Shown: positions 10,534 to 20,523, counted from the first letter of the stretch. The stretch is DNA of 64,000 nt from Synechococcus sp. NB0720_010 (GCF_023078835.1 NZ_CP090898.1:1304045-1368044); one strand, 5' to 3'. Program-made: numbers and translations. Notes: generated by a model from the sequence alone, not told the origin.

Positions 10534-10788
10534 GTGCTGGTCATCGAGGTCACCAACGCTCGCGAGGTGGTGCGTCAGCGCATCGGTCGTCTGGGCAGCC
10601 GTTTGATCGGCAAAGTCGTCGATGCGGAGGCTCAGGTCGAGAAAGCCTTGATCCAAGAAATGGAAACGGCCTTTCGCGACTTCGGCATCGAAGCCCGGAT
10701 CTACTCCGTCGATGGTCCAGCGATGGTGGGCAAAAGCCACCTGGAGCTGCCGATCCAAGTCCGCGAGGAGCGGGTCGTCGAGCTCTAA
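10534..10788 (+). CDS. Conserved small protein with GTG start, function unknown
   Basis: The frame after 10508 encodes a protein-like sequence from about VLVIEVTNAREVVRQRIG to REERVVEL. The only plausible start near its beginning is GTG at 10534, giving 84 residues; the longer open frame from 10264 lies over the DUF3181-like gene. The sequence is charged and predicted alpha/beta, with no signal peptide and no recognised motif. It resembles short, highly conserved proteins of picocyanobacteria of unknown role. It ends 4 bases inside the convergent murJ gene. Confidence 0.65.
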   Translation: MLVIEVTNAREVVRQRIGRLGSRLIGKVVDAEAQVEKALIQEMETAFRDFGIEARIYSVDGPAMVGKSHLELPIQVREERVVEL

Positions 10789-12407
10789 CCCCGGCCGGGC
10801 AGACGCGCCCGCAACTGACGGCCGATCTCTAGGGCCTCAGGCACCTTCGCTCCGCCTGCAATCAAGCCATAAACCAAAAGGCCCAGGCCACCGCTGAAGC
10901 AGCACTGCAGCACTAAGCCGAGCAGATCCTGGGGCCAGGCAATCGCCTGGGCTGTCCCCCAAGCGATCCAACCAGCCACCAGAGCGGCCGCCAGCAAGAG
11001 CACGCTGTCCCGTGCCCAGTTGGCGAGCGGCATCCCTGGAACGCGGCGCTGCAGGGCCAACAGCAAACCAAAACAAGTGATCAGATTCACGCCAACCGTG
11101 GCGAGCACCAGCCCAGGCGCCCCGAAGTTCAGCGCGGGCAGCTGCAGCCCCCAGGGCGTCGGTCCACCCACCAGGACCCAGTCGAACAGGGCATTCAGCG
11201 CGATCCCCGCCATCGAGAAGCGAAACGGGGTCGTGCCGTCTCCGAGGGCATAAAAGACGCGCACCAGTACGTCCCGCCCCAGGTAGGCCGGCATCCCGAC
11301 GCCGTAGGCCATCAGCAAACTGCCCACCAGGGCAGCCGCTCCAGCGTTAAAGGCGCCGCGCTCGTAGACCAAAGCGACGATCGGACCCGCCAAAGCCACC
11401 ATCAGCGCCCCCAGCGGCAGCATCGAGGCATTGGAGAGCATCAAGCCCTGGCGAATCCGAGCAATCAGCTCCGGGCGATCCCCAGGGGCTGTGAGCCGTG
11501 CAAAGACCGGTAGAAGCGGCACCAGCAGCGCATTGGAGAGCAGACCCAAAGGGGTCTGCACCAGAAGGTTGGCGTAGCCCAAACCCGCCGCCGCACCGAC
11601 GATCCCTGAGGCAAAGAAGAGATCGGTGAAGACGTTGATCTGCAACATCCCCGACGAGAGGGTGGCCGGACCCATGACCTGAAGCACCTCCTGAACGCCA
11701 GGGTGCTTCCAATCCCAGACCAGCTGGAATTTGTGCAGCCCCTGCTTCGCCAGGGCCGGCAGCTGAATCAACCACTGAAAGATGGCCCCCAGCAGGGTCG
11801 TTCCCGCCAAGACCGCACCGCCCAGGAAGGCGTACTGGGGAAGAGCAATGTCGGAACCCAGGTGCAACCACAGAATCCCCAGGCCGGCGATCACCGCCAC
11901 GCTGGAGAGCAGGGGACTGACCGAGGGCAGCCAGAACTCATCGGCCGCGTTCAGGGCCCCAAAACCCAGCCCAATCAAGCCGGCGAACAGCGCCATCGGC
12001 GCCATCCAGCGCAGCTCCAGCACCGCGATCGCATGGCGCTCGGCATCGAGCCCCGGACCCACCAGGTCGATGAGCGGATCAGCAGCCACAAACAACAGCA
12101 GGGTGACGCCAATCAGCGCCGCACCGACCAGGGTGTTGATGGCGGCGAGGACATGGGCCCCCTCCTCGCGGGGACGACGGGCCAGGGCGCTGACCATGGC
12201 GCTGTGGAACGGGCCGTTAATCCCTCCGAGCAGGATCAACAGAAAGCCCGGGAGCACATAGGCGTAGTTGTAGGCGTCGTAGGCCGCCCCCACGCCAAAG
12301 GCAGCGGCGATGGCCTGCTGGCGCACCAGGCCAGCCAATTTGCTGAGGGCCGTTGCGACCGCCACGATGAGGGCGATTCGCCGCAGTGAGCGGTTGGATT
12401 GGCTCAT
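10785..12407 (-). CDS. murJ: Lipid II flippase MurJ (MviN)
   Basis: This 540-residue membrane protein of the MOP exporter superfamily has about fourteen hydrophobic helices. The N-terminal family block (KLAGLVRQQAIAAAFGVG, then AYDAYNYAYVLP) is at residues 22-52. It flips lipid II across the plasma membrane for peptidoglycan synthesis. The ATG at 12407 (MSQSNRSLRR) was chosen; the open frame continues 69 codons further but that part is antisense to sfsA. It is divergent from sfsA with only 45 bases between the starts, which must hold both promoters. Confidence 0.95.
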   Translation of the reverse strand: MSQSNRSLRRIALIVAVATALSKLAGLVRQQAIAAAFGVGAAYDAYNYAYVLPGFLLILLGGINGPFHSAMVSALARRPREEGAHVLAAINTLVGAALIGVTLLLFVAADPLIDLVGPGLDAERHAIAVLELRWMAPMALFAGLIGLGFGALNAADEFWLPSVSPLLSSVAVIAGLGILWLHLGSDIALPQYAFLGGAVLAGTTLLGAIFQWLIQLPALAKQGLHKFQLVWDWKHPGVQEVLQVMGPATLSSGMLQINVFTDLFFASGIVGAAAGLGYANLLVQTPLGLLSNALLVPLLPVFARLTAPGDRPELIARIRQGLMLSNASMLPLGALMVALAGPIVALVYERGAFNAGAAALVGSLLMAYGVGMPAYLGRDVLVRVFYALGDGTTPFRFSMAGIALNALFDWVLVGGPTPWGLQLPALNFGAPGLVLATVGVNLITCFGLLLALQRRVPGMPLANWARDSVLLLAAALVAGWIAWGTAQAIAWPQDLLGLVLQCCFSGGLGLLVYGLIAGGAKVPEALEIGRQLRARLPGRG

Positions 12408-12452
12408 CGAGGCGCCGCAGGGACCAAACTCGGGCGATTCTTGCCGCTCCGC

Positions 12453-13223
12453 ATGCCAGCTGCCACTTCCCTGCCAGTACTGGCACTGGAGGACCTGCAT
12501 GAGGGGGTCCTGCTCAAGCGCTACAAGCGCTTTCTCGCGGATGTGCAACTGAACAGCGGCGAGGTCGTGACGGCCCACTGCGCCAACACCGGACCGATGA
12601 CCGGCGTGCTGCACGTCGGCGGGCGCGTCCGCCTGCGCTACGCCCCATCACCGACCCGCAAGCTCGCCTGGACCTGGGAGCAGGCCGAGGTGCCCGGTGC
12701 TGGCGGCCAGCCGGTCTGGGTCGGGATCAATACGGCCCTGCCCAACCGACTGGTGCGCGCCACGATCGAGACCGGCTGCCTTGAACCCTGGCTGGGTCCG
12801 ATCGAGAGCATCCGTGCGGAGGTGGCCTATGGCCTCAACCGCCGCAGCCGCATTGACCTGCTGCTCACCCCAGCCGAGGGTGCGAAGGACCCGCGGCCGA
12901 TCTACCTCGAGGTCAAAAACACCACCTGGTGCGACGGCGATCTCGCGCTCTTCCCAGACACGGTGACCGAACGGGGGCAGAAACACCTGCAGGAGCTGAT
13001 GGGGGTCCTACCGGAGGCCCGGGCGGTGCTCGTGCCCTGCCTGAGCCGCTCCGACCTCGGGCGCTTCGCCCCCGGCGATCAAGCCGACCCGCGCTACGGC
13101 GAACTTTTCCGCGAAGCCCTGCAGGCTGGTGTGGAAGTCCTGCCCTGCCGCTACAGCTTCAGTGCAACGGGCATCGATTGGCTTGGGGTGGCCAGCGTCC
13201 AAGCCCAGAGCGAGGGCTCATAG
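12453..13223 (+). CDS. sfsA: SfsA family DNA/RNA nuclease-like protein
   Basis: This 256-residue protein carries SfsA family signatures: RFLADVQL near the start, AHCANTGPM around residue 42, and the PD-(D/E)xK-type stretch RRSRIDLLL...YLEVKNTT. E. coli SfsA was named for stimulation of sugar fermentation genes and binds DNA; the fold suggests a nuclease, but its physiological role remains unsettled. The ATG at 12453 (MPAATSLPV) was preferred to one 54 bases upstream that overlaps the murJ start. It ends 26 bases before the ispH GTG. Confidence 0.93.
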   Translation: MPAATSLPVLALEDLHEGVLLKRYKRFLADVQLNSGEVVTAHCANTGPMTGVLHVGGRVRLRYAPSPTRKLAWTWEQAEVPGAGGQPVWVGINTALPNRLVRATIETGCLEPWLGPIESIRAEVAYGLNRRSRIDLLLTPAEGAKDPRPIYLEVKNTTWCDGDLALFPDTVTERGQKHLQELMGVLPEARAVLVPCLSRSDLGRFAPGDQADPRYGELFREALQAGVEVLPCRYSFSATGIDWLGVASVQAQSEGS

Positions 13224-13248
13224 AGTTAGGGACCTCGAGCCAGCCGTT

Positions 13249-14469
13249 GTGGATACCCGCGCGTTTAAGCGATCGCTGCATCACTCCGATCGCTACAACC
13301 GCCGCGGCTTTGGTCTGGGGGAAGAGGTGGCCGGGAGCCTTGAGCAGGCTTATCAAAGCAATCTGATCGCCAGCATCCGTGAAAACGGATACGAGCTCAA
13401 ACATGGTCGACTTCAGGTGAAGTTGGCCGAAGCCTTCGGTTTCTGCTGGGGGGTCGAGCGGGCCGTGGCCATGGCCTACGAAACCCGCAAGCACTATCCG
13501 ACTGAGCGGATCTGGATCACCAACGAGATCATTCACAACCCCTCGGTGAACGATCACCTGCGGGAGATGGACGTGCTGTTCATCGACGTCGAGAACGGCG
13601 TCAAAGACTTCTCCAAGGTCGCCAGTGGCGATGTGGTGATCCTTCCCGCCTTTGGCGCCACCGTCCAGGAGATGCAACTACTCAACGAGCGGGGCTGCCA
13701 CATCGTCGACACCACCTGCCCCTGGGTCTCCAAGGTGTGGAACACCGTGGAGAAGCACAAGAAGCACGACATCACCTCGATCATTCACGGCAAGGTGAAG
13801 CACGAGGAGACCCTCGCCACCAGCTCCTTTGCCGGCACCTACCTGGTGGTGCTCGATCTGGCCGAAGCGCAGCTGGTCTGCGATTACATCCTCGCCAGCA
13901 GCGGTGGAGCAAACCCCAGCGCGGAGCAGCGTCAGGCGTTTATGGAGCGCTTCTCCAATGCCTGCTCACCGGGCTTTGATCCCGACCGGGATCTCGCTCG
14001 CGTCGGCGTGGCGAACCAGACCACCATGCTCAAGAGCGAAACCGAAGAAATCGGTCGCTTGTTCGAGCGCACGATGCTCAAGCGCTTTGGTCCCGCTGAG
14101 CTCAACGACCACTTCCTGGCCTTCAACACCATCTGCGATGCCACCCAAGAGCGGCAGGACGCGATGTTCGCCCTGGTGGATGAGCCCCTCGATCTGATGG
14201 TGGTCATTGGCGGCTACAACTCCTCCAACACCACCCACCTGCAGGAGATCGCCATCACGCGCGGGATTCGCTCGTTCCACATCGACACCCCTGAGCGCAT
14301 TGGCCCCAGCAACCGGATTGAACACAAGCCCCTGGGGGCCGAGCTGGAGGTGGTCGAGCCCTTCCTCCCCAGCGGTCCGCTGCGGGTGGGCATCACCTCC
14401 GGCGCTTCCACTCCCGATCGCGTTGTGGAGGATGTGATTAGCCGTTTGATGGCCTTAGCCGACGCCTAG
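13249..14469 (+). CDS. ispH: 4-hydroxy-3-methylbut-2-enyl diphosphate reductase
   Basis: This 406-residue Fe-S enzyme catalyses the last step of the MEP pathway, making IPP and DMAPP for carotenoids, phytol and quinones. The three cluster cysteines are Cys66 ([10 protein letters not shown]), Cys157 ([11 protein letters not shown]) and Cys296 ([11 protein letters not shown]). The N-terminus [20 protein letters not shown] is the characteristic cyanobacterial/plant extension and fixes the start at the GTG at 13249; the upstream open frame overlaps sfsA. The enzyme is longer than E. coli IspH, as is normal in cyanobacteria. Confidence 0.97.
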   Translation: MDTRAFKRSLHHSDRYNRRGFGLGEEVAGSLEQAYQSNLIASIRENGYELKHGRLQVKLAEAFGFCWGVERAVAMAYETRKHYPTERIWITNEIIHNPSVNDHLREMDVLFIDVENGVKDFSKVASGDVVILPAFGATVQEMQLLNERGCHIVDTTCPWVSKVWNTVEKHKKHDITSIIHGKVKHEETLATSSFAGTYLVVLDLAEAQLVCDYILASSGGANPSAEQRQAFMERFSNACSPGFDPDRDLARVGVANQTTMLKSETEEIGRLFERTMLKRFGPAELNDHFLAFNTICDATQERQDAMFALVDEPLDLMVVIGGYNSSNTTHLQEIAITRGIRSFHIDTPERIGPSNRIEHKPLGAELEVVEPFLPSGPLRVGITSGASTPDRVVEDVISRLMALADA

Positions 14470-14564
14470 TCGAGCTGTCACAGACGCTGCAGAGCCTGGC
14501 CCCGGGCGCGCTTTACATTGATTCACCTGACCCACAACCAGGCCCTCCAACAGAGCCTTCTGCG

Positions 14565-15203
14565 TTGATCTCATCGGTGACCACACCTGGACCTGAGGTC
14601 GACGCCAGCGACCTGCCCCTGCGGCGCAGCGAGGACACACGGGTCCGCTGCTACAGCAGCCAATTCGCCGATGTGATGGAGATGCGGGCCCCCGCCAAAA
14701 CCGTGGCGGCCTACCTCGATCGCCACGAAGGTTGGTTCCGCCGTTGCGCGGCCCCCATGGAGGTCAACAGCCTGGGGCAAAACGGCTATCGGCTCACCCT
14801 CGGCCGCTTCGGCAACTTCGGCTTCGAAGTGGAACCGACGATTGGCCTGGAACTTCTGCCTCAAAGCCAAGGCGTCTATCGCATTTGCACAGTGCCGCCT
14901 GAGCAGTTCCAACCGGGCCTGCGGGAGCTCTACGACGTGGAGTTCAATGCGGCCCTCCGTCTGGAAGAGCAAAACGCAGAGATCCCCCAGACCGATGTGC
15001 GCTGGGAGCTGGACCTCAGCGTCTGGATCAAGCTCCCGGCGGTGATTGGTCTCCTGCCCGAAAGCCTGGTGCAGAGCAGCGGGGATCATCTACTGCGTCA
15101 GATCGTGCGCCAAATCTCTAGGCGCCTGACCTGGAAGGTCCAAGAGGACTTCCACGCCACCCATGGGCTGGACTGCCCGCCAAGACGGCGGGCCCAGTTC
15201 TGA
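14565..15203 (+). CDS. DUF1997 family protein
   Basis: This 212-residue protein of the cyanobacterial/plastid DUF1997 family has no signal peptide or membrane segment. A START/SRPBCC-like fold is suggested by the pattern FEVEPTIGLELLPQ...YRICTVPPEQF and the C-terminal amphipathic helix ending SRRLTWKVQEDFHATHG. Function is unknown. The start is taken as TTG at 14565 (MISSVTTPG); a GTG four codons later (14577) is an alternative. It is convergent with the DUF4079 gene, the stop codons being adjacent. Confidence 0.75.
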   Translation: MISSVTTPGPEVDASDLPLRRSEDTRVRCYSSQFADVMEMRAPAKTVAAYLDRHEGWFRRCAAPMEVNSLGQNGYRLTLGRFGNFGFEVEPTIGLELLPQSQGVYRICTVPPEQFQPGLRELYDVEFNAALRLEEQNAEIPQTDVRWELDLSVWIKLPAVIGLLPESLVQSSGDHLLRQIVRQISRRLTWKVQEDFHATHGLDCPPRRRAQF

Positions 15204-15668
15204 TCAAGCGGGGCGGTTTTCCCAGATCTTGTTGAGGATTTGCATCCCGCTCACGGCTTGCCAGAGGAACAAGGTGAAGACCCCCATGTTCAGCATCACG
15301 TGCAGCTTGCGGGCGATCAGATTGCCCTGCTGCATTAGCGGGGACAGGGCAGCAGCCATCGCGAGTCCGCAGGTCATGGCGATGCCCACCAGCAGGTGAG
15401 GGCCGACGAACAGCTTGCCGTTGTTCAAGTAGGTGACGGCCATGCCGCCAAAAGTGCCCAGCACCATCACCGCCAAGACGGCACTGCCATAGAGGTAATG
15501 GCGTTTCGCGAACTGCCCCTTGATCAGGGTCTTACGCGCTTCGGCATCAGCGGTACGCGTTTTCTTGGCCTTGATGCCAAGGAACATCGCGTAGCCGCTC
15601 AGGGCCAGCAGGCCCCACATAGCCAGCGGGTGCAGGAAGTTGAGATTGAAGGCGAGAGCTTCCGGCAT
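15204..15668 (-). CDS. DUF4079 family four-helix membrane protein
   Basis: The 154-residue protein has four hydrophobic segments (about residues 9-31, 60-81, 88-109 and 122-145) with conserved-looking histidines (LHPLAMWG, KRHYLYG, GPHLLVGI, ARKLHVMLN) arranged like those of b-type cytochromes. This matches DUF4079, a family found in oxygenic phototrophs. Haem binding is inferred from the histidine placement and was not tested. It precedes purH on the same strand in the chromosome but its start is 38 bases from the purH stop, so it may be co-transcribed with purH. Confidence 0.78.
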   Translation of the reverse strand: MPEALAFNLNFLHPLAMWGLLALSGYAMFLGIKAKKTRTADAEARKTLIKGQFAKRHYLYGSAVLAVMVLGTFGGMAVTYLNNGKLFVGPHLLVGIAMTCGLAMAAALSPLMQQGNLIARKLHVMLNMGVFTLFLWQAVSGMQILNKIWENRPA

Positions 15669-15706
15669 GGAGCGCTGGCGTGGTGGACGGACCGCGCGAC
15701 GCTAGA

Positions 15707-17266
15707 TCAGTGCAGGAAATGGCGGCGGCCCGTGGTGACCATCACCAGGCCCAACTCGTCGCAGGCGGCAATCGAGTCCGCGTCGCGGACGCTGCCCCCG
15801 GGCTGAATCACCGCCGTGATGCCGTACTGGGCCGCCAAGCGAACGGTGTCATCGAAGGGGAAGAAGCCATCACTAGCCAGTACGGCTCCACGGGCCTTGT
15901 CCCCAGCGGTCTCCAGGGCAATCTTGGCCGAACCCACACGGTTCATCTGACCGGCGCCGATGCCAAGGCTTTGACCGCCGCGGGCCACGGTGATGGCGTT
16001 GGAGCGCACGTGACGCACCAGACGCCAACAGAAGGCCAAATCCGCCAGTTCTTGCGGGCTGGGCTGGCGCTTGCTCACCACCTGCCAAGCGGTCTCGTCG
16101 ACGGGCTGATCGTCCAGGTCCTGCACTAGAAGTCCACCCAGAACGCTGCGGAGCTGTTGCCGGCTGGCCCGCTCAATCGCCTCCGGTGCCAGCTCGAGCA
16201 AACGCAAATTGGCCTTCGCCGAAAGCAGCTCGCGGGCCTCCGGATCAAAGGAGGGCGCAACCACGCACTCCAGGAACAGGCTGGTCAGATGTCCGGCGGT
16301 GGCGCCATCGACGGGACCATTGATCGCAACAATGCCGCCAAAGGCCGAGAGGCGATCCGCATCCAGTGCCCGCTCAATCGCATTGGCGCTGCCTGTCCCA
16401 GTGGCCACGCCGCAGGGATTGGTGTGCTTAACCACGACCGCCGCAGGCTTGAAGGCGTTGCCCCCCGCAGGCTGTCCGCCGTAGCCGAACTCACGCACCG
16501 TGGCGAGGGCAGCCTCGAGATCAAGGATGTTGTTGTAGCTGAGCTCCTTGCCCTGGAGCTGCTCGCCAGCACCCAGGCCAGCCCCAGGCTGGGCGTACCA
16601 GGTGGCGCTTTGGTGGGGATTTTCGCCGTAGCGCAGGCTTTGGCGCGCGGGCAACTCCAGGCTGAACGTGCCGGCGCTCTGCGATGCCAGCTGCGCACTC
16701 AGCCACTGGCTGATGGCGGTGTCGTACTCAGCGGTGTGGCTGAAGGCTTCCAGGGCCAGCTGACGCCGCAGCTCAGGGCTAATCGCTCCAGAGGCCAGGG
16801 CCTTCAGAAAGGCGGGATATTGCGCCGGACTGGTCAGGACCGCCACGTCCGCATGGTTCTTGGCAGCTGCGCGCACCATCGCTGGCCCGCCGATGTCGAT
16901 GTTCTCAATCGCCGCGTCCCAGCTGACATCGGGCCGAGCAATCGTCTCGCGGAAGGGATAGAGATTGACCACGACCACATCGATCGGGGCAATGCCCTGG
17001 TCGACCAGATCACTCTGGTGGGAGGAGTCCGAGCGCTTGGCCAGGATTCCGCCGTGAATCCGGGGGTGCAGTGTTTTCACGCGTCCCCCAAGGATCTCGG
17101 GGGCACCGGTGTGCTCAGCGACCTTGGTCACCGGAACCCCAGCGGCCGACAACGCCGCGGCCGTACCGCCGCTTGAAATCAGCTGATAACCAGCCGCCAA
17201 CAGCCCCTGGGCCAAGGGCACCAGCCCTTCCTTATTGGACACGCTGAGCAGGGCCGTGGGCGCCAT
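15707..17266 (-). CDS. purH: Bifunctional AICAR formyltransferase / IMP cyclohydrolase
   Basis: This 519-residue enzyme catalyses the last two steps of IMP synthesis. The N-terminal MGS-like cyclohydrolase domain (about residues 1-190) starts [14 protein letters not shown] and contains [13 protein letters not shown]. The C-terminal formyltransferase domain contains [11 protein letters not shown], where the His is catalytic, and [11 protein letters not shown]. Length and both domains are complete. It starts at ATG 17266, 59 bases from the divergent esterase start. Confidence 0.98.
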   Translation of the reverse strand: MAPTALLSVSNKEGLVPLAQGLLAAGYQLISSGGTAAALSAAGVPVTKVAEHTGAPEILGGRVKTLHPRIHGGILAKRSDSSHQSDLVDQGIAPIDVVVVNLYPFRETIARPDVSWDAAIENIDIGGPAMVRAAAKNHADVAVLTSPAQYPAFLKALASGAISPELRRQLALEAFSHTAEYDTAISQWLSAQLASQSAGTFSLELPARQSLRYGENPHQSATWYAQPGAGLGAGEQLQGKELSYNNILDLEAALATVREFGYGGQPAGGNAFKPAAVVVKHTNPCGVATGTGSANAIERALDADRLSAFGGIVAINGPVDGATAGHLTSLFLECVVAPSFDPEARELLSAKANLRLLELAPEAIERASRQQLRSVLGGLLVQDLDDQPVDETAWQVVSKRQPSPQELADLAFCWRLVRHVRSNAITVARGGQSLGIGAGQMNRVGSAKIALETAGDKARGAVLASDGFFPFDDTVRLAAQYGITAVIQPGGSVRDADSIAACDELGLVMVTTGRRHFLH

Positions 17267-17325
17267 GGCGATGCAGAGGTCGGCAGAAGGTCCAACCTAC
17301 GCAGGAGCAGCTCCCGGATCCGCCC

Positions 17326-17946
17326 ATGACCAGCCATCCCGACCAGCTCCAACTCGGGCCTGAGAACGCGCAACAGCGACTCGTTCTGCTGCACGGCTGG
17401 GGAGCCGATGCCGATGACCTCCTGGATCTCGGGGAACTGCTCGTCAACCCAGGGACCAGTGTTGTCGCCCTGCGGGCGCCAGAGCCCCACCCCTATGGGA
17501 GCGGACGGCAGTGGTACGACCTGCAGCCCATCGATTGGGACGCCCTGCCCTCAGCACGCTCCGGCCTCCAAGCCCGGCTTCTCGCCCTCGCCGAGAGCGT
17601 CCCCCTCGAGCGGACCGTGCTGCTGGGGTTCTCCCAGGGCGCAGCCATGGCCCTTGATGTCGGCACAGCACTGCCCTTAGCCGGCATTGCCGCCTGCAGC
17701 GGCTACCCCCATCAAGGCTGGCAAGCGCCGTCTGCCTGCCCCCCCGTGCTCCTGACCCATGGCCGCCAAGACCCGGTGGTGCCGTTCATGGCCAGCGAAG
17801 AACTGCTGCAGCAACTCCAAGCCAGCGGACAGTCAGCGCAATTGCTGGCCTTTGACGGCGGCCATGGCATCGATGAATCGCTCTTCCCTGAGCTCAAACG
17901 CTTCATCACTGAGCGGATCGCGCCCAGCCAAGGCCTGCCTCAGTGA
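17326..17946 (+). CDS. Phospholipase/carboxylesterase-type alpha/beta hydrolase
   Basis: This 206-residue cytosolic hydrolase belongs to the Abhydrolase_2 group (carboxylesterase, acyl-protein-thioesterase-like). The nucleophile elbow is GFSQGA, with the serine near residue 105. The oxyanion region is LHGWGADADD near residue 22, the acid comes from HGRQDPVVP and the histidine from GGHGIDE. All triad residues are therefore visible. The natural substrate cannot be told from sequence. The 3' end lies just before the DUF3155 terminator hairpin, which may also stop this transcript. Confidence 0.88.
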   Translation: MTSHPDQLQLGPENAQQRLVLLHGWGADADDLLDLGELLVNPGTSVVALRAPEPHPYGSGRQWYDLQPIDWDALPSARSGLQARLLALAESVPLERTVLLGFSQGAAMALDVGTALPLAGIAACSGYPHQGWQAPSACPPVLLTHGRQDPVVPFMASEELLQQLQASGQSAQLLAFDGGHGIDESLFPELKRFITERIAPSQGLPQ

Positions 17947-17951
17947 GCAAC

Positions 17952-17982
17952 AAAAAAGCCGGCCCCATCGGGAGGCCGGCTG
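17952..17982 (-). terminator. Terminator downstream of the DUF3155 gene
   Basis: Stem AGCCGGCC/GGCCGGCT; on the minus strand it is followed by TTTTTTG. The hairpin lies between the convergent esterase and DUF3155 genes and could act in both directions, but the T tract favours the minus strand. Confidence 0.75.
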
Positions 17983-18010
17983 ATGCCCTTCTGAAAGCAG
18001 AGTCTGAGAA

Positions 18011-18382
18011 TCAGACGAAGGCGTATTCGTACTCTTCCATTTCTTCCCAGTCGTCGGCGGCCATCGCCTCGAGACCAGCAAAGAGGTTGTCTTCGCCAAT
18101 GCGATCGACGATCTCTCGTAGGGAAGGGAAGAGGAAGTGGTTCTCCTCGGCGTATTGGGCACTAAACAGACCTTTTTCGCCCCAGAAGAAGCGGTCCGTG
18201 GTGTGCTCGTTACGACGCACGTTCACCAGAGCGGGAGGAACGATCCCTGACTCGGCGATGTAGCGGCGGGCAGCCGTCACCGGCTTGTATTCACCGGTCT
18301 CGATGTTGTGAACACCGACATGAGCCAGGACTCGCTGGCCAGCAAGCCGGCGGCGGCTGATGCGCTTGCGCTTTTTGGACAT
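18011..18382 (-). CDS. DUF3155 family protein
   Basis: This 123-residue protein has a very basic N-terminus (MSKKRKRISRRRLAGQRVL) and a very acidic C-terminus (DDWEEMEEYEY). The central block WGEKGLFSAQYAEENHFLFP matches the cyanobacterial DUF3155 family. Function is unknown. The charge polarity suggests nucleic-acid or ribosome contact at one end, which is inference only. Single-gene transcript with its own terminator. Confidence 0.8.
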   Translation of the reverse strand: MSKKRKRISRRRLAGQRVLAHVGVHNIETGEYKPVTAARRYIAESGIVPPALVNVRRNEHTTDRFFWGEKGLFSAQYAEENHFLFPSLREIVDRIGEDNLFAGLEAMAADDWEEMEEYEYAFV

Positions 18383-18698
18383 GGTTCAGGAACCCCGAAG
18401 GGCGGAGGGGACGAAGAGACGAAGGCAAGAGACCTTCAACAACGCCCAAACGTCTGACAGCCCAAACTGACAGCAAAGCGAGCGTTGGCGTTCAACCAGC
18501 AAAGAGACGTGTCTCTCCTGCTGTAACCTCGATGCAACAAAGTTGCAACCAAGGGCAGAAGCCATCGCCGTGCTGCCTGCGTCAGGCCGCTCGGTATTGG
18601 TCGATACCCAAAATCTTAAGACTTTTTCTCGGATTTGAACCAAGTCTCCGAAAAAAGTTCCGTTTAAGGCCGTGGACCACCACCAGAACGCCGCATAG
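18383..18698. other. 316-base intergenic region with an inverted repeat
   Basis: This gap between the divergent DUF3155 and histidine-kinase genes contains no convincing gene. At 18621-18658 there is a near-perfect inverted repeat, ACTTTTTctCGGA / TCCGAAAAAAGT, with a 13-base loop, about 40 bases ahead of the kinase start. It could be an operator, a leader hairpin or a terminator. A 66-codon open frame (18532-18732) runs across it and into the kinase gene and looks spurious. Confidence 0.5.
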
Positions 18699-19826
18699 AT
18701 GCAAGTCTCCAAGCGGTTTCTCGCGCTGCTGAAACAGCAACTTGCCCAATTCGCAGATCGTCCTGATCTGCGGTCATTGGTGGTGTACGTGGCCCTCCCC
18801 AGCGCCAGTGGAGAACCCTCCCTGCTCTCGATTGGCGGCTGGCCCAAGCAAGTTTTGGCCCTCGAAAGCGATGCCAGTAGGCCATCGCAAGACGAGCGCA
18901 GTACGCGCCGTTGGCTCGCCCTGCGAGATGGACCGCTCCTACTTGGAGCCCTGCGAATCGACACCGACTGCTGGCCCTGGCCCACGCCCCTGAGTGATCG
19001 GCTGGAAGCAACAGCGCTCTGCCTCACCGAAGCGCTCAAGCTCGATCTGGAGCAACAACGACTCGGCCGTCAACTGGCCCTGCGGGACGACCAGCTCAAG
19101 CTGCTGGTCCATCAACTGCGCAATCCCCTGGCGGCCCTGCGCACCTTTGGACAACTGCTCAGGCGTCGACTCGATGGCGATAGCGCCAATCAAGCGTTGG
19201 TGGACAACCTGCTGAGCGAGCAGCACCAGATCAATCGCTATCTCGAAGCGATTGATCAACTCACCCAAACTCCCCTGCTGCCCCCCGCCCAAGAAGGCCT
19301 GCAACCGCTGCTGCTGCCGCCAGCCTTCAGCAGTGAGGACCTGCACTCCCTCAACCAAGTGCTAGAGCCCTTGCTGGAGCGCGCCGCTGGAACCGCCGCC
19401 TTGCAAGGCCGGCGCTGGGTGCCGCCTGGAGAGCTTCCGACGCAAGCGTGCAATGCCGCGGCCGTCTCCGAAATCGTGGCCAACCTGCTGGAGAACGCCT
19501 TCCGCTACAGCCGCTCTGGTGGCGGCGTCGGCCTGGTTTGCCAGGAGCAGGGCGATCAGCTCGTCCTGGCGGTATGGGATGAAGGGCCCGAAATACCCAG
19601 CGCCGAACGGGAGAAAATCTTCCGCAAAGGGGAACGGGGCAGCACCGGCCTTGCCCTCGACGGCAGCGGTCTGGGGCTGGCGCTAGGCCGGGACCTCGCG
19701 GAACGCATCGGCGGTGCACTGGAGCTACGGGTGCCGCCCTCCGGTCTCGATCCCAAACTGCCCAGCGCTGGCAATGCCTTCCAACTCAGCCTGCCGAAAC
19801 GGCCAACAGCAACAGGATCCAACTAA
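18699..19826 (+). CDS. Soluble sensor histidine kinase
   Basis: The 375-residue kinase has no membrane segment. Residues 1-115 form a possible small sensory (GAF-like) region. The HisKA dimerisation helix has the phospho-acceptor His138 in LLVHQLRNPLAAL. The HATPase_c domain follows, with the N box LLENAFRYS near residue 263, the G1 box WDEGPEIP and the G2 box DGSGLGLALGRDLAERIGG. All catalytic boxes are intact. No response regulator is adjacent, so the partner is unknown. The end overlaps the convergent cobS gene by 41 bases. Confidence 0.88.
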   Translation: MQVSKRFLALLKQQLAQFADRPDLRSLVVYVALPSASGEPSLLSIGGWPKQVLALESDASRPSQDERSTRRWLALRDGPLLLGALRIDTDCWPWPTPLSDRLEATALCLTEALKLDLEQQRLGRQLALRDDQLKLLVHQLRNPLAALRTFGQLLRRRLDGDSANQALVDNLLSEQHQINRYLEAIDQLTQTPLLPPAQEGLQPLLLPPAFSSEDLHSLNQVLEPLLERAAGTAALQGRRWVPPGELPTQACNAAAVSEIVANLLENAFRYSRSGGGVGLVCQEQGDQLVLAVWDEGPEIPSAEREKIFRKGERGSTGLALDGSGLGLALGRDLAERIGGALELRVPPSGLDPKLPSAGNAFQLSLPKRPTATGSN

Positions 19827-20523
19827 GGCTCCACTCCACGCAAGCGCCGTAGCTGTCGCCGCTGTGGCCGCCCAAGCGCCGGCCCAACACCCAAGGAATC
19901 AGCATGGCCGGCAGCACACCGAGCCAGCCCAACCCGGCCCATGGACTGAGCCCGAGTCCCAGCAGCAGGCCGCTGAGGGCAAAAGCCAACAGCAACGAGG
20001 GCACCAATTCAGCCAGCAGACCCTGCCAATGGCGCAGGTGAAAAGCCGCCGTGCCCTCGCTCTGGCGCAGATAGGGAAACCACTGCATCGCAAACAGCGG
20101 TGAAACCCGCGCCCAAACCGAAGCCCAGACCAGGGCGAAAGGCGCCAGGGGGCCAAGCCAGGCCAACGCCGCAGCGCGCAGCAAGAGAGCCACCAACAGC
20201 GCCTGGACCCCGCTCGCCCCAACCCGGCTGTCGTCCATGGCCTCCAGACGACGTTCAGCAGGGGCGGCCAGGCCATCGGCCGTATCCATCAGCCCATCGA
20301 GATGCAGCCCGCCGCTCAGGCTGATGCCCAGGGCCAAGACCAGGGGGATCTGCACCAGCGGACCCGCGGGCGCGAGCAGCTGCCACAGCGCTGCCTCCAA
20401 CAGCCCAATCGCCAGACCCACCCAAGGGGCAAAGCGGGCAATGCGCTCAAACCGCGGCGTGACCCCGGGCGGCAGCGGAAGGACGCTGTAAAAAATCCAG
20501 GCTCCAGCCCAATCCCTGAGCAT
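19786..20523 (-). CDS. cobS: Adenosylcobinamide-GDP ribazoletransferase (cobalamin synthase)
   Basis: This 245-residue integral membrane enzyme joins adenosylcobinamide-GDP and alpha-ribazole in the last stage of (pseudo)cobalamin assembly. The family motif [15 protein letters not shown], with its acidic metal-binding residues, lies around residue 70, followed by [10 protein letters not shown]. Several hydrophobic segments follow. ATG at 20523 (MLRDWAGAW) was chosen over a TTG five codons upstream. The 44 bases to the divergent tgt start are too short to hold a cobalamin riboswitch. Confidence 0.93.
   Translation of the reverse strand: MLRDWAGAWIFYSVLPLPPGVTPRFERIARFAPWVGLAIGLLEAALWQLLAPAGPLVQIPLVLALGISLSGGLHLDGLMDTADGLAAPAERRLEAMDDSRVGASGVQALLVALLLRAAALAWLGPLAPFALVWASVWARVSPLFAMQWFPYLRQSEGTAAFHLRHWQGLLAELVPSLLLAFALSGLLLGLGLSPWAGLGWLGVLPAMLIPWVLGRRLGGHSGDSYGACVEWSLSWILLLLAVSAG

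Noticed and set aside
18631-18660. tRNA-like T-arm (GGTTCAAATCC) on the minus strand
   Set aside because: No anticodon arm, acceptor or D arm can be folded around it; the match is part of the inverted repeat.
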